Below, piece after piece: positions 19,145 to 33,173 of a stretch of 40,091 nt of DNA. A program made the translations under genes and the position numbers. Below the pieces are notes generated by a model, which had not been told where the DNA came from, did not search any database, and saw only the letters and a list, made by a program, of their open reading frames with translations. The stretch is from positions 1 through 40,091 of the forward strand of contig SSHE01000021.1 of NCBI GenBank assembly GCA_008017315.1. The letters are read 5' to 3'. The stretch comes from Acinetobacter sp. GTDB lineage: Bacteria > Pseudomonadota > Gammaproteobacteria > Pseudomonadales > Moraxellaceae. The number at the start of each line of letters is the position of its first letter. Position 1 is the stretch's first letter.

Positions 19145-19993
19145 ATGTTTGAGCATGTACAATTTTCCTGCGTTGATGATTACACACTCAATGGCTGTTT
19201 TTATCCAAAGCAACAGGAGTCCAATTTTTTACCGATACTTATTGGTTCGGCAACGGGGATTCGTCAAGGATTTTATCAAGCCTTTGCCACGTGGTTAAGC
19301 ACACAAGGCTATGATGTACTGACTTTTGATTTTCGTGGCATTGGTGATTCACTTTATACTTCCGTGAGTCAATCTATCGCTCGTATTCAGGATTGGGGCA
19401 TGTATGATTTACCTGCTGCGATTGATTTTTTACTCAAAAAAACCCAGGCCGATAAAGTTTTACTCTTAGGACACAGTGCAGGTGGACAATTACTCGGTTT
19501 GGCACATAATTTTGCCAAAGTCGAAAAAGTCATCGCTATCGCTGGCTCATCGGGCAATGTCAAAGGCTTATCGGGAAGAACCAAACTCATGGCACCTGTC
19601 ATGTTTAATCTTATTTTCCCTATTTCATCGAGATTCAAAGGCTATGCTGCAACCAAAATGCTCGGAATGGGTGAAAATCTACCCAAAGGTGTTGGTGCAC
19701 AGTGGCGAGAATTTTGTAGCAAACCTGGCTATGTCATCAATGCACTTGGCAAAACAGTCGATGTGGATTATCACGATGCGATTCGATGCCCAATCATTTC
19801 AATCCATGCCACCGATGATGAAATTGCGACTGAACATAATGTCAAAGATTTTTTACGCATTTATCCAAATGCAAAAACTGATTACATTAGCCTTGAACCA
19901 AAAGCCTTACAACATAAAGCCATTGGTCACATGCTCATGTTTAAATCCTCACACCAAAATATCTGGTCGGTGATTGAACAACAATTACACTAA
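19145..19993 (+). CDS. Alpha/beta hydrolase (serine aminopeptidase-like)
   Basis: DFRGIGDSL, nucleophile elbow GHSAGG, late D (HATDDEIA) and H (IGHMLMF); ATG at 19145 preferred. Confidence 0.85.
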   Translation: MFEHVQFSCVDDYTLNGCFYPKQQESNFLPILIGSATGIRQGFYQAFATWLSTQGYDVLTFDFRGIGDSLYTSVSQSIARIQDWGMYDLPAAIDFLLKKTQADKVLLLGHSAGGQLLGLAHNFAKVEKVIAIAGSSGNVKGLSGRTKLMAPVMFNLIFPISSRFKGYAATKMLGMGENLPKGVGAQWREFCSKPGYVINALGKTVDVDYHDAIRCPIISIHATDDEIATEHNVKDFLRIYPNAKTDYISLEPKALQHKAIGHMLMFKSSHQNIWSVIEQQLH

Positions 19994-20000
19994 AAAAACA

Positions 20001-20016
20001 TCCCTCGCAAGAGGGA
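20001..20016. terminator. Small hairpin between convergent genes
   Basis: TCCCTC-GCAA-GAGGGA. Confidence 0.4.
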
Positions 20017-20059
20017 CTTAACGCATGTTTTTAGAACTACGCATCACTTCAGCAATACG

Positions 20060-21001
20060 TTAATGAGCTGGTTTTTTGCCCAATAACTTACCGAACAGTG
20101 CCACACCCAATACCACAATTAATCCCACAATCGCACCAATCACAAAATTTAATAATGTCGGTGTCAATGCCCCCACAATGCTCCCTATTGCTGGCAAGTG
20201 TGCAGAATAATCCACCGCATCCTCACTGATATGGTGCAGAAAAGGCACAGCATGACTAATAATACCACCGCCGACTAAAAACATCGCAGCAGTCCCAACA
20301 ATCGACAAGGTTTTCATCAATATCGGTGCAAATGCTAACAATCCTCGCCCAAATGCTGCTTGTATTCCCTGCTTTTTTTCATTCAAATATAAGCCTATAT
20401 CATCAATTTTGACAATCAATGCCACCAAGCCATAAACCCCAACTGTCATGGCAATCGCAACAAACGACAATACACTCAGCTTGGTCAGCAAAGATGCTGT
20501 GATGGAAATTGTCCCAAGTGTAATCACCACTATCTCGGCTGATAAAATAAAATCGGTACGAATTGCCCCTTTGATTTTCTCATTTTCAAATTGTCTTAGG
20601 CTTTCTTCATCCTGAATGAGCTGCTGCTGGGCAATCACGATGTCTTCTTTGGCTTGTGGGTTTTTGCGATGCTTAAGGGTATGAATGACCTTTTCCACCC
20701 CTTCATAGCATAGAAAAGCCCCACCAATCATCAATAATGGTGTAATCAGTACAGGTGCAATCCAGCTAATCAGCAATGCCAAAGGCACTAAAATCAACTT
20801 ATTGATAAACGAACCTACCGCCACTTTCCAAACAATCGGCAACTCTCGTTCTGCCCGCACACCACTGACTTGCTGGGCATTGAGTGCCAAATCATCACCC
20901 AATACCCCTGCAGTTTTTTTCGCTGCAACTTTACTCATCACTGCAACATCATCCAGCACTGTTGCAATATCATCGAGCAACAATAATAAGCTACTTGCCA
21001 T
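20060..21001 (-). CDS. DUF808 family membrane protein (YedI-like)
   Basis: [47 protein letters not shown] signature. Confidence 0.92.
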   Translation of the reverse strand: MASSLLLLLDDIATVLDDVAVMSKVAAKKTAGVLGDDLALNAQQVSGVRAERELPIVWKVAVGSFINKLILVPLALLISWIAPVLITPLLMIGGAFLCYEGVEKVIHTLKHRKNPQAKEDIVIAQQQLIQDEESLRQFENEKIKGAIRTDFILSAEIVVITLGTISITASLLTKLSVLSFVAIAMTVGVYGLVALIVKIDDIGLYLNEKKQGIQAAFGRGLLAFAPILMKTLSIVGTAAMFLVGGGIISHAVPFLHHISEDAVDYSAHLPAIGSIVGALTPTLLNFVIGAIVGLIVVLGVALFGKLLGKKPAH

Positions 21002-21079
21002 ATTTATTTTTTCTCACTGTAAACGACACGATAAATTCGGCTAACAATAAATAGTTATCCCATCTTGCACAAGAAAAAT

Positions 21080-21463
21080 TTACTCTTGTTCTTGTGCTTT
21101 CTCACTATCATAACGTCCTTCGTTTACTATCCGATGGCGTGGTGTCACCTTAGCATAGCGAGGATTCTGGGAAATGTACTCTGTGGTCTTACGATAAGTC
21201 CCACCATAAGGTAAATAGACTTCTTCAGTTCGCTGCTCACGATATTGCGACTGTGGCAATGGCATATAGATACGAACATTCGGCGTTTGTATCGACACAT
21301 GTGGTTGCGAATAACTTGGGGAACGGTGCGATGTAGAATGATGATGGTGATTATCATACTTTACTGCATTTGGTGCTTTATAAACGGATTGATATGTCAC
21401 AGGTACAGCAATGCTCAGCGTAGATGTACTCCATACCAACAAAGCGAATATTATTTTTTTCAT
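21080..21463 (-). CDS. Small secreted hypothetical protein, His/Ser/Tyr rich
   Basis: Signal peptide MKKIIFALLVWSTSTLSIAVP; HHHHSTSHRSPSYSQPH segment; ATG at 21463 preferred. Confidence 0.7.
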   Translation of the reverse strand: MKKIIFALLVWSTSTLSIAVPVTYQSVYKAPNAVKYDNHHHHSTSHRSPSYSQPHVSIQTPNVRIYMPLPQSQYREQRTEEVYLPYGGTYRKTTEYISQNPRYAKVTPRHRIVNEGRYDSEKAQEQE

Positions 21464-21590
21464 GATGTTCCCCTTATCGTATAGTATTTTCTCTATCATA
21501 AACGATTCTATCTTTTTTAACATTTTTACTTTTGTGAACTAGGTTTTCACGACAACTCTAATTACAATATGCAGCTATAAATATTGATAC

Positions 21591-22619
21591 ATGATGGAAA
21601 ACATAGTGACTCAAGCTCTACAACGTCCAATTATTTTAACTGGCGACCGCCCAACAGGACAATTACACTTAGGACATTTTGCAGGTTCATTGCGTAGCCG
21701 TGTGGGTTTACAAGATTCCCATCAACAATATTTATTACTTGCCGATACACAGGCATTGACTGACAATGCCGATAATGTCGAAAAAGTACAACGCAATATT
21801 CTCGAAGTGGCACTGGATTATTTGGCTGTGGGTATCGACCCGAGCAAAACCACAATTTGCGTCCAATCTTGCCTACCAGCACTGTTCGAATTGACCAGTT
21901 ACTATATGAATTTTGTGACAGTTGCACGTCTGGAACGCAATCCAACCATTAAAACCGAAATCCAAATGCGTGGTTTTGAACGGGATATTCCATCAGGATT
22001 TCTCTGCTATCCCGTATCACAGGCAGCCGATATTACCGCTTTTAAAGCGACCATTGTGCCTGTAGGTGAAGACCAAATCCCCATGATTGAACAAACCAAC
22101 GAAATTGTACGCCGAGTGAATCGCCAGATTGGAAGTGAGGTTTTACCTGAATGTAAAGCCCTACTTTCCAATGTCGGACGCTTACCAGGCTTTGATGGCA
22201 AAGCAAAAATGTCAAAATCTCTAGGCAATACCATTGTACTGGATGCTAGCGATAAGGATATTAAAAAAGCAGTCAATGCCATGTACACCGATCCCAATCA
22301 CCTACGTATCGAAGACCCAGGGCAAGTTGAAGGTAATGTCGTCTTTACCTATTTGGACGCATTTGACAGCAATAAAGCCGAAATCGAAGCACTCAAAGCC
22401 CATTATCGCCGTGGTGGTCTAGGTGATGGTACAGTCAAAAAACGCCTTGAAGCCGTACTCAAAGACTTAATTGAACCCATCCGTGAGCGTCGCCATGAAC
22501 TGGCAAAAAATCCAGATTACGTGATGGATGTCTTACGTGATGGCACAGAAAAATGTCGTCAAATTACCCAACAAACACTAGAAGAAGTGAAAGCTGGATT
22601 AGGTCTATTTCGCTTTTAA
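21591..22619 (+). CDS. trpS: Tryptophan--tRNA ligase
   Basis: ILTGDRPTGQLHLGHFAGSL and KMSKSLGN class I synthetase motifs. Confidence 0.96.
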   Translation: MMENIVTQALQRPIILTGDRPTGQLHLGHFAGSLRSRVGLQDSHQQYLLLADTQALTDNADNVEKVQRNILEVALDYLAVGIDPSKTTICVQSCLPALFELTSYYMNFVTVARLERNPTIKTEIQMRGFERDIPSGFLCYPVSQAADITAFKATIVPVGEDQIPMIEQTNEIVRRVNRQIGSEVLPECKALLSNVGRLPGFDGKAKMSKSLGNTIVLDASDKDIKKAVNAMYTDPNHLRIEDPGQVEGNVVFTYLDAFDSNKAEIEALKAHYRRGGLGDGTVKKRLEAVLKDLIEPIRERRHELAKNPDYVMDVLRDGTEKCRQITQQTLEEVKAGLGLFRF

Positions 22620-22776
22620 TGTTTCAATGCGTTAATCAGATAAATATCTGCCGTCTTCATTGACATTCTTTACCTGTTTTAACATTCAATTACGTGTTTA
22701 TTCATGACATCGTTGCGTCATTCACAGATAATGGCTTTAACAAGTTAAGCAACATCCTTCTTAATTTGTAATATCC

Positions 22777-22815
22777 TAACTTTCAGCACAATGCTCCCCC
22801 AAGTATTGTGCTTTT
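22777..22815. terminator. Rho-independent terminator downstream of trpS
   Basis: AGCACAAT...ATTGTGCTTTTTTT. Confidence 0.8.
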
Positions 22816-22825
22816 TTTATTCTTT

Positions 22826-23869
22826 TTATATGGATTGTGTCGAAGACAAAATGATCGACTTACGCTGAACCCCAAATAAAGTCCGATATTTCTGTAAGGA
22901 TACAAATTTATCATAATGCTCAGACATATACTGATTAAATAGATTTAAATCAATATCATCTGAAATATAAAATCTAAAATTATCGTCCAAAAGCTGTGCA
23001 ATCGGCTGATTGGTCACTCGAAAATATTGCAATGCAAATACGTCTGATTTACCAAAACGTTGCCCTACCCAGAATAGATAAGTCAAATATTGCAGTATTT
23101 CATTAATGCCATTTAATTTGGCAGATTGATTAATGATCTGATTAAATTTTTCGGTTTCTATCAAGCGTTCCAGAAAATCAAGTCGTTGCTGAAATTTATG
23201 GTCATGTGCATTGAAACTGGTATATCCCAAAAATGCTTGAAACATATCAAGGAAATAAGCATAAATCTCTAGCTTGGTGTGAATCGGAAAATCATTGAAA
23301 AAATCTTCTACTTGCTGCTCGACATCTTCTTGTTGCTGTATTGCCAGTTTAATTTGAGCAGTCCATGCGGCAAATTTATAATGTAAATGTGCCATTCCTG
23401 TTAAATTTTTGCTAAGACGCATCATCCGATGATAAAAATATTCTGCCTTAAAAACATCATGTTCATCTAAATGTTGTACTTTAAATTCATACGCCTCACA
23501 CAGTGCCAAACTCATATCTGCATCGTGTTGTTCGGTAAAGTTCTGCCCAAGCTTAATCAGTTCATTACATAGGTCATTTTTTAAATAAGGTAATAGTTCA
23601 TCTTCTTGATATCGTAACAAGCTTGCAATAGCAAACATGATCAGTCTTTTAATACGCATATCTTTGTGGGTATGGTATTGTGAAATAAATCGCTTAAGCT
23701 GAATGAGTTGATCCTGTTCCTCTTGGATCTTCCGCCAGTATGCCAAAATCACTAGATACTGAATTTCTGTATTTGATTCTTTATGATATTTCACAATAAA
23801 GGCATCAGGATTGCTCATTTGTTCTAATTCTTGCTGAATGTGTGAAATATCTTGATCTGCAATCATCAT
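22826..23869 (-). CDS. Hypothetical protein, soluble, predicted helical
   Basis: 347 codons, no recognised motif. Confidence 0.75.
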   Translation of the reverse strand: MMIADQDISHIQQELEQMSNPDAFIVKYHKESNTEIQYLVILAYWRKIQEEQDQLIQLKRFISQYHTHKDMRIKRLIMFAIASLLRYQEDELLPYLKNDLCNELIKLGQNFTEQHDADMSLALCEAYEFKVQHLDEHDVFKAEYFYHRMMRLSKNLTGMAHLHYKFAAWTAQIKLAIQQQEDVEQQVEDFFNDFPIHTKLEIYAYFLDMFQAFLGYTSFNAHDHKFQQRLDFLERLIETEKFNQIINQSAKLNGINEILQYLTYLFWVGQRFGKSDVFALQYFRVTNQPIAQLLDDNFRFYISDDIDLNLFNQYMSEHYDKFVSLQKYRTLFGVQRKSIILSSTQSI

Positions 23870-24083
23870 TGTTTATGCCTCCACGATTGGACACAAAATT
23901 GCAATCCACAATCTAACTGCAATGTCATTATGTCCTTATGATATAACAAATTGCTCGAATCTCTAAATTTTAGCATGATAATTTTTTGCCATAAATTTGC
24001 ATAAAATCAATCAAAGTGACATATTTTGCCAACCCTATCAAAATAAAAAATTCATTTATGTTTTAGCATGCTTAAATGTAAAA

Positions 24084-24121
24084 AAAGCTCTCATGAATCT
24101 TCACAAGAGCTTCTTTTACGT
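24084..24121 (-). terminator. Terminator of the suc operon
   Basis: Minus strand AGCTCTTGTGAA-GA-TTCATGAGAGCTTTTTTT, imperfect hairpin followed by a T tract, just downstream of sucD. Confidence 0.7.
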
Positions 24122-24129
24122 CAGAATGA

Positions 24130-25020
24130 TTAAGCTAAGCCTTTCTCTTTCAATACTTGTAGCATGGTTGAACCGAGTTCAGCTGGGCTACGAGTATATG
24201 CCATACCTGCTTTCTCAAATGCAGCAAATTTCTCTTCTGCTGTACCTTTACCACCAGAAATGATTGCACCAGCATGTCCCATACGTTTACCTTTTGGTGC
24301 AGTCACACCAGCGATATAGCCCACCACAGGTTTGGTGACATTGGACTGGATAAATTCCGCTGCTTCTTCTTCGGCAGAACCACCAATTTCACCAATCATG
24401 ATAATCGCATCGGTATCTGGATCATCTTGAAAAAGTTGTAAAGCATCAATCTGATTCATCCCTGGAATTGGGTCACCACCAATACCGATACAGGTTGATT
24501 GCCCCAAACCTAGACGAGTGGTTTGTGAGACGGCTTCATAGGTTAATGTACCTGAACGTGAAATAATACCGATACGACCAGGTTGATGAATATGACCTGG
24601 CATAATCCCGATTTTACATTCACCTGGGGTAATCACACCTGGACAGTTCGGGCCAACTAGACGTACGCCATTACCATTGGTTTCAAGGTAACGTTTGGCT
24701 TTGAGCATATCGATGGTTGGTACACCTTCGGTAATCACCACGATAAGTCCCACGCCTGAATCAACTGCTTCGACAATTGAATCTAAAACAAATGGTGCTG
24801 GTACATAAATCACCGACGCATCTGCACCTGTTTCACGTACCGCATCTTTCATGGTATTAAATACAGGTAAATCCAAATGGGTTGTACCGCCTTTACCTGG
24901 CGTGACACCACCCACCACTTTTGTGCCGTACTCTAATGCTTGTGCAGAATGGAATGTACCATTTTTACCCGTAAAACCCTGTACCAATACTTTAGTGTCT
25001 TTATTAATTAATACGCTCAT
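24130..25020 (-). CDS. sucD: Succinate--CoA ligase subunit alpha
   Basis: [45 protein letters not shown]. Confidence 0.97.
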   Translation of the reverse strand: MSVLINKDTKVLVQGFTGKNGTFHSAQALEYGTKVVGGVTPGKGGTTHLDLPVFNTMKDAVRETGADASVIYVPAPFVLDSIVEAVDSGVGLIVVITEGVPTIDMLKAKRYLETNGNGVRLVGPNCPGVITPGECKIGIMPGHIHQPGRIGIISRSGTLTYEAVSQTTRLGLGQSTCIGIGGDPIPGMNQIDALQLFQDDPDTDAIIMIGEIGGSAEEEAAEFIQSNVTKPVVGYIAGVTAPKGKRMGHAGAIISGGKGTAEEKFAAFEKAGMAYTRSPAELGSTMLQVLKEKGLA

Positions 25021-25032
25021 GATTGATACTCC

Positions 25033-26199
25033 TTAGCCTTTTACCGCAGCAACGATTTTTTCTGCCGCATCAGCTAGACCGTTGGCAGATGTTAATTTCA
25101 AACCTGATTCATCAAGGATTTTTGCACCGAGTTCTGCATTGTTCCCTTCTAAACGAACAACCACAGGTACAGTCACATTCACCTCTTGAACTGCTGCAAT
25201 AATGGCTTCGGCAATCATGTCACAACGCACGATACCACCAAAGATATTAATCAATACCCCTTGTACAGATGTATCTGCAAGAATCAATTTAAATGCTTCA
25301 ATCACACGCTCTTTGGTTGCACCACCGCCCACATCAAGGAAGTTTGCAGGCTGACCACCATAAAGTTTGATAATGTCCATGGTTGCCATTGCAAGACCAG
25401 CACCATTGACCATACAACCGATGTTACCTTCTAATGCCACATAATTGAGTTCAAATTCTGAGGCTTTGAGTTCACGCTCATTTTCTTGTGACTTATCACG
25501 AGAAGCTGCAACTTCTGGCAAACGATATAATGCATTGGAATCAATGCCAATTTTGGCATCCACCGCAAGAATATCACCATTTTCACGTACCGATAATGGA
25601 TTGATTTCAAACAAGGCAAAATCATTTTCAACAAAGGCCTGATATGCACCTGTCATCAATTTTACAAATTGGTTAATTTGCTTATCTTTTAAGCCCAAAG
25701 CAAATGCAACTTCACGCGCTTGGAAAGGTTGTAAACCCACTAAAGGATCAACTTCAACTTTTAAGATTTTTTCAGGGGTCTCTTCAGCCACTTTCTCGAT
25801 TTCTACCCCGCCCTCAGTCGATGCCATAAAGGTAATACGACGACTAGAACGATCGACCACTGCACCTAGATACAATTCACGCTCTACTGGGTAAACATCT
25901 TCACAGACCAAAACACTATTGACTGGCTGACCATTGGCATCCGTCTGATACGTCACCAGACGTGTACCGATGAGTTGTCCAGCAACTTCGGCAGCTTCGG
26001 CAGCAGTTTTGACGACTTTTACACCACCAGCTTTACCACGACCACCTGCATGCACTTGTGCCTTGATCACGGCAAATTTACCACCGATTTGTTCAAATGC
26101 GGCGGCGGCTTCCTCTGCGGTTGTCGCCAAAACACCTTCCTGTACAGGAAAACCGTATTTTTTCAACAACGCTTTTGCTTGATACTCATGTAGATTCAT
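25033..26199 (-). CDS. sucC: Succinate--CoA ligase (ADP-forming) subunit beta
   Basis: [32 protein letters not shown]. Confidence 0.97.
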   Translation of the reverse strand: MNLHEYQAKALLKKYGFPVQEGVLATTAEEAAAAFEQIGGKFAVIKAQVHAGGRGKAGGVKVVKTAAEAAEVAGQLIGTRLVTYQTDANGQPVNSVLVCEDVYPVERELYLGAVVDRSSRRITFMASTEGGVEIEKVAEETPEKILKVEVDPLVGLQPFQAREVAFALGLKDKQINQFVKLMTGAYQAFVENDFALFEINPLSVRENGDILAVDAKIGIDSNALYRLPEVAASRDKSQENERELKASEFELNYVALEGNIGCMVNGAGLAMATMDIIKLYGGQPANFLDVGGGATKERVIEAFKLILADTSVQGVLINIFGGIVRCDMIAEAIIAAVQEVNVTVPVVVRLEGNNAELGAKILDESGLKLTSANGLADAAEKIVAAVKG

Positions 26200-26363
26200 T
26201 GTTTTACCTTAAATTGTGCATTTGATTTCATACCAAAAACCGTACATCATCCCAATCGAAAATACGTTTTTTGGCTATCACACTTTATTCGGACTTGTTG
26301 AATATTCATCACTACAATGATGTAAATCATGAATCTTCAACAAATACCCTCTCTTACATGGAT

Positions 26364-26387
26364 AAAACCATCTTGAATGATGGTTTT
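26364..26387 (-). terminator. Hairpin in the lpd-sucC intergenic region (attenuator or terminator candidate)
   Basis: AAAACCATC-TTGAAT-GATGGTTTT, 9-bp perfect stem, 12 nt after the lpd stop. Confidence 0.5.
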
Positions 26388-26398
26388 AGGCTGCAATT

Positions 26399-27847
<1,449 letters not shown>

Positions 27848-29044
27848 TTACAAATCAAGCAATAAAGATGCAGGCTCTTCTAACAATTCTTTAATTGTTA
27901 CCAAAAACCCTACGGCTTCTTTACCATCAATCAAACGGTGGTCGTAAGACAATGCCAAATACATCATCGGTAAAATTTCAACTTGACCATTGACTGCCAT
28001 AGGACGCTCTTGAATTTTGTGCATCCCAAGAATCGCTGTTTGTGGTGGATTGATAATCGGTGTAGAAAGCAATGAACCAAATGTACCACCATTGGTAATG
28101 GTAAATGTACCACCTGTCATTTCTTCAATACTCAGCTTGCCTGCACGTGCTTTAGCAGCAAAATCGCCAATACCACCTTCAATTTGTGCATAACTCATTT
28201 GGTCGGTATCACGTAATACAGGTACAACCAAACCACGGTCGGACGATACCGCCACACCTACATCATAAAAACCATGATACACAATATCATCACCATCAAT
28301 TGAGGCATTTACAGCAGGATAACGCTTCAAAGCTTCGGTCGCAGCTTTAACAAAGAACGACATAAAGCCTAATTTTGTACCGTGACGCTTCTCAAAACGG
28401 TCTTTAAACTGCTTACGCAATTCCATAATCGGTTTCATATTGACTTCGTTAAACGTGGTCAGCATTGCCGTTTCCTGCGTTGCAGATAATAAACGCTCTG
28501 CAACACGTTTACGCAAACGGGTCATTGGTACACGTTTTTCAACACGTTCCCCAATCGCAACACTTAATGGTGTCACGCTGGCAGCAGGTTTGGCTTGATG
28601 ATTCACCACATCTTCTTTGGTAATACGACCACCACGCCCAGTACCTTGTACATCACTCGCATCTACACCTTTTTCAGTTAATGCTTTACGCACTGCAGGT
28701 GCTTGGTCTTGTATAGGCTGACTACGTTCCAGCACAGGCGAAGAACCCGCTTGTAATTGTGATACTGCTTGTTCTACTTCCTGATGCGTAGTACTTGCAG
28801 CTACTGCACCTGCTGTAAATTCAGCAATAAGTTCAGCAGACAGTACCGTATCACCTTCATTTTTGATAATTTGGCTAATCACACCATCGGCAGGAGCAAC
28901 CACTTCCAATACAACTTTATCGGTTTCGATATCACAAATCACTTCATCACGTGATACCGCTTCACCCACCTGCTTATGCCACGTTGCAATCGTACCGTCT
29001 GCAACCGACTCTGGAAATACGGGTGCTTTAATTTCAGTTGCCAT
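27848..29044 (-). CDS. sucB: 2-oxoglutarate dehydrogenase E2, dihydrolipoyl succinyltransferase
   Basis: Lipoyl domain [14 protein letters not shown]-terminal [18 protein letters not shown]. Confidence 0.97.
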   Translation of the reverse strand: MATEIKAPVFPESVADGTIATWHKQVGEAVSRDEVICDIETDKVVLEVVAPADGVISQIIKNEGDTVLSAELIAEFTAGAVAASTTHQEVEQAVSQLQAGSSPVLERSQPIQDQAPAVRKALTEKGVDASDVQGTGRGGRITKEDVVNHQAKPAASVTPLSVAIGERVEKRVPMTRLRKRVAERLLSATQETAMLTTFNEVNMKPIMELRKQFKDRFEKRHGTKLGFMSFFVKAATEALKRYPAVNASIDGDDIVYHGFYDVGVAVSSDRGLVVPVLRDTDQMSYAQIEGGIGDFAAKARAGKLSIEEMTGGTFTITNGGTFGSLLSTPIINPPQTAILGMHKIQERPMAVNGQVEILPMMYLALSYDHRLIDGKEAVGFLVTIKELLEEPASLLLDL

Positions 29045-31884
29045 TATTGATGATCTCCTGTTTCTTCAACTTGTACGCCTAAGGCATCATATATAAGCTG
29101 CGTCTGTTGTTTTGCGTGTAAATACGGCGAACCACATGCTGGTGCAGCCGATGCAGGACGACCTGCATAAATCAATCGGTTTACCTTACCACGTGGAATA
29201 ATATCTTCATAAAGACGTGGGGCAATAAATAGCCAAGCACCCTGATTTTTAGGTTCTTCCTGAGCCCAAACCAGTTCTTGCATATTCGGATAGCTATCAA
29301 CCATTTTGTTTAATACGTCTTTCGGATACGGATAGAGCTGCTCCACCCGAACAATCGCAATATGGTTTAAACCCAATTCACGACGTTTTTCCAATAAGTC
29401 ATAATAAACTTTACCACCACACAGTATCATACGTGTAATGTCTGCTTTATTGATGCTATCGACTTCATCAATCACCGTCTGGAATGCACCATGTGCCAAT
29501 TCTTCCAAAGTAGAAGTCGCCAGTTTGTGGCGTAATAATGATTTTGGTGACATCACAATCATCGGCTTACGAATAGGACGCACCGCCTGACGACGCAAAG
29601 CATGATAAATCTGTGCTGGTGTGGTTGGTGTCATCACCTGCATATTGTCTTCGGCACACAACTGCAAGAAACGTTCCAAACGTGCTGATGAATGTTCTGG
29701 CCCTTGCCCCTCATAGCCATGTGGAAGCAACATGGTTAAATTACTGACACGTTCCCATTTAGTCTCGCCAGAAGCAATAAACTGATCAATCACCACTTGT
29801 GCACAGTTAGCAAAGTCACCAAATTGTGCTTCCCAGATAATCAGACTTTTTGGCAATGTCGTCGAATAACCATATTCAAATGCCAATACTGCTTCTTCTG
29901 AAAGTAAAGAGTCATACACTGCGACACGAGGCTGATTTTCCTTGATATGGCACAGTGGGATATAGACCGAACCATCAGCTTGATTATGTAATTTGGCATG
30001 ACGATGTGAGAACGTGCCACGCCCAACATCTTCACCTGTAATCCGCACAAGGAAGCCATCATCTAATAATGTCGCATAAGCCAAAGTTTCTGCCGCACCC
30101 CAGTTGAGTGGCATTTCACCAGTTTGCATTTTGACACGGTCATCAATGACTTTTTGCACTTGACGCTGTAATACAAAACCTTCTGGTAATGTATTCATCG
30201 TCCGACCTAACTCTTTTAAACGCTCAATATCAACTGTCGTATCCCAAATATCGGTATATTCATGCCCCAAATACGGCGACCAATCGACAAACATCGCCTT
30301 ATTAGGTTCGTGTACCAAGGCATTGGCGACATGACGACCAGCTTCTAAATCCGTGCGATAATCTTCAACCATTTGGTCAGCGGTCGTACGATCCAAAATA
30401 CCTGTTGCGACCAACTTATCCGCATACAATGTCCGTGTCGTCGGCTGTCGAGCAATTTGTTGATACATTAATGGTTGCGTACCCGCAGGTTCATCGGCTT
30501 CGTTATGACCACGACGACGGTAACAGAATAAATCCAAAATCACATCTTTACGGAAAGTATGACGAAAATCATGGGCGAGTTGTGTGGCAAAAATCACGGC
30601 TTCAGGATCATCACCATTGACATGAAAAATCGGTGCCTGAATCATTTTCGCCACATCGGTACAATATTCGGTTGAACGAGAATCACGAGGATCTGAAGTA
30701 GTAAAACCAACCTGATTATTCACCACGATATGAATCGTACCGCCCACGGTATAGCCACGTGTTTGTGACATCTGGAAGGTTTCCATATTCACACCCTGAC
30801 CTGCAAATGCGGCATCACCATGTACGATTAATGGTAAAACATCATCTCCACCAATATCACGACGACGTACTTGTCGAGCACGCACCGAACCTTCAACCAC
30901 TGGGCCAACAATTTCCAAATGCGATGGGTTAAATGCCAGTGCAAGGTGTATTTCACCACCTGCCGTCATTACATTAGAAGAAAAGCCCTGATGATATTTC
31001 ACATCACCAGAGCCTTTTTTATTGAGCATTTTACCTTCAAATTCACCAAACAAATCGGCAGGGTTTTTGCCCATGATATTCACGAGTAGATTTAAACGCC
31101 CACGATGTGGCATTCCGATCACCACTTCTTTACAGCCAACTGTACCCGCACGCTGGATAATTTCATTGACCATTGGAATAAAGGATTCCCCTCCCTCTAC
31201 ACCAAAACGTTTTGCTCCGACATACTTGTTACCCAGATATTTTTCCAGACCCTCAGCCGCAGTCAAACGTTCAAGAATATGCTTTTTCTGTTCGGCGGAA
31301 AAATTAAAATGCCCTCTAGCCCCTTCCAAACGCTGTTGAATCCAGCGTTTTTCCTTGGTATCGACAATGTGCATGTATTCTGCACCAATTGATTGACAAT
31401 ACACTGCCTGCATATCCGCAACCATTTCCCCTAAGGTTGCTTCAGATTTACCAATCGCTAGATTTCCTGTATTAAAAACAGTATCTAAATCCGATTTGGA
31501 CAAACCATGTGCCGCCAATTCCAAATCTGGCACATCTTCACGCTTAGCTAAACCCAATGGATCAAGCTTGGCTTTTTGATGCCCACGATTACGATAGGCT
31601 GCAATCAATTGTAATACAGCAATTTGACGACGTTCGTGCTCAGAACTCACTTCACTTTGCTGCATGGGTAAGGAGCGTCCAGAATTACGAGCAAGGAGTA
31701 AAAATTGCTCACGGACATTGCTATGTGGTTGGTCACCTTTAGGAAACCGACTAAAATACTGCTGCCAGTCTTCACCGACTGAATCTGGTGCAGTCAAATA
31801 GTTTTCATAAAGTTCTTCGATATACGCTGCACTATCAGCGGAAAGTTCTGTGTCAAGACGCAAAGCGTCAGCAACATCTTGCAT
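29044..31884 (-). CDS. sucA: 2-oxoglutarate dehydrogenase E1
   Basis: [55 protein letters not shown] overlap with sucB. Confidence 0.97.
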   Translation of the reverse strand: MQDVADALRLDTELSADSAAYIEELYENYLTAPDSVGEDWQQYFSRFPKGDQPHSNVREQFLLLARNSGRSLPMQQSEVSSEHERRQIAVLQLIAAYRNRGHQKAKLDPLGLAKREDVPDLELAAHGLSKSDLDTVFNTGNLAIGKSEATLGEMVADMQAVYCQSIGAEYMHIVDTKEKRWIQQRLEGARGHFNFSAEQKKHILERLTAAEGLEKYLGNKYVGAKRFGVEGGESFIPMVNEIIQRAGTVGCKEVVIGMPHRGRLNLLVNIMGKNPADLFGEFEGKMLNKKGSGDVKYHQGFSSNVMTAGGEIHLALAFNPSHLEIVGPVVEGSVRARQVRRRDIGGDDVLPLIVHGDAAFAGQGVNMETFQMSQTRGYTVGGTIHIVVNNQVGFTTSDPRDSRSTEYCTDVAKMIQAPIFHVNGDDPEAVIFATQLAHDFRHTFRKDVILDLFCYRRRGHNEADEPAGTQPLMYQQIARQPTTRTLYADKLVATGILDRTTADQMVEDYRTDLEAGRHVANALVHEPNKAMFVDWSPYLGHEYTDIWDTTVDIERLKELGRTMNTLPEGFVLQRQVQKVIDDRVKMQTGEMPLNWGAAETLAYATLLDDGFLVRITGEDVGRGTFSHRHAKLHNQADGSVYIPLCHIKENQPRVAVYDSLLSEEAVLAFEYGYSTTLPKSLIIWEAQFGDFANCAQVVIDQFIASGETKWERVSNLTMLLPHGYEGQGPEHSSARLERFLQLCAEDNMQVMTPTTPAQIYHALRRQAVRPIRKPMIVMSPKSLLRHKLATSTLEELAHGAFQTVIDEVDSINKADITRMILCGGKVYYDLLEKRRELGLNHIAIVRVEQLYPYPKDVLNKMVDSYPNMQELVWAQEEPKNQGAWLFIAPRLYEDIIPRGKVNRLIYAGRPASAAPACGSPYLHAKQQTQLIYDALGVQVEETGDHQ

Positions 31885-32407
31885 GAGTGGCCATTTCCTA
31901 TTGCAAAATCACTTTTGGTGGTCTTTTAAACACACCTACTGATAAAAACTCATTGATAGACAAGTTTTTACTGCTCTTAATCGACACTTTCAATTAAGAT
32001 TTCCACATTGTCAGACGAGCTGACCCGAAAATAATAGGTGTATCTTGTATGCTTAAGTCCACAACAAAATACCTCTTATTTCCATTTCTACTCTGTTTGA
32101 ACAGAGCATTTCTGCAAGACGTATGAATAAACATAAACGCATTTATACTTATTCATAAGACCTGTATTCCCCTCCAACTATCTTAAAGAAACAAATACTT
32201 ATTTCTATAAGACTTAGGCATAATATGCAGCTCTTCGTAAGTGATTAAATCCTAACACGACTTACCAGCATCCTTTGATTTATTCCCAACATACCATTCA
32301 TAAATATTTTAAATACACATATCGTCATTAGGACTCTTACATATCAGTAAAAATGATTATTATTCCCATTTTTGCACAATACAAGTGCATATTGTCATTT
32401 TTGCCAC

Positions 32408-32435
32408 AAAAAAACGCCTCTAATGAGGCGTTTTG
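32408..32435 (-). terminator. Rho-independent hairpin after sdhB
   Basis: AAAACGCCTC-TAAT-GAGGCGTTTT. Confidence 0.8.
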
Positions 32436-32448
32436 AACACAAACAGAA

Positions 32449-33159
32449 TTAACCTGCTTGATCTAACAACATATTACGGATATGACCAATCGCTTTAGTT
32501 GGGTTTAAACCTTTCGGACAAACCGATACGCAGTTCATGATGCCCTTACAACGGAACAAGCTAAATGGATCGTCAAGACGAGCCAAACGTTCTGCTGTCG
32601 CCGTATCACGAGAGTCAATGATAAAACGATAGGCATTTAACAATGCAGAAGGCCCCAAGAATTTATCAGGATTCCACCAGAATGACGGGCATGACGTTGA
32701 ACAACATGCACAAAGAATACATTCATATAAACCGTCTAAATGCTCACGCTCTGCTTGCGATTGCAAACGTTCTTTTGGTGGTGCAGGTTGATTATTTATC
32801 AAGAATGGATGAATCTTGTTGTACTGATCGTAGAACTGATTCATATCTACCACTAAATCCTTAATGACAGGCAACCCTGGTAAAGGACGAATAGTAATTT
32901 CATTTGGCAAATCATTTAAATTCCAAAGACAGGCCAAACCATTTTTACCATTAATATTGACACCATCCGAACCACAAATCCCTTCACGGCAAGAACGACG
33001 GAACGTCAAAGTTTCGTCTTGTACTTTTAAGGCTAGAAGTGCATCCAATAACATACGATGTTTATCGGTCAATTCTAATGTAAAAGTCTGCATGTATGGT
33101 GCTTTATCCTTATCAGGATCATAGCGGTAGATGTGAAATGTACGTGTACCTCTACTCAT
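32449..33159 (-). CDS. sdhB: Succinate dehydrogenase iron-sulfur subunit
   Basis: [37 protein letters not shown] Fe-S cysteine motifs. Confidence 0.97.
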   Translation of the reverse strand: MSRGTRTFHIYRYDPDKDKAPYMQTFTLELTDKHRMLLDALLALKVQDETLTFRRSCREGICGSDGVNINGKNGLACLWNLNDLPNEITIRPLPGLPVIKDLVVDMNQFYDQYNKIHPFLINNQPAPPKERLQSQAEREHLDGLYECILCACCSTSCPSFWWNPDKFLGPSALLNAYRFIIDSRDTATAERLARLDDPFSLFRCKGIMNCVSVCPKGLNPTKAIGHIRNMLLDQAG

Positions 33160-33173
33160 CTTTGTTCTCCCAA

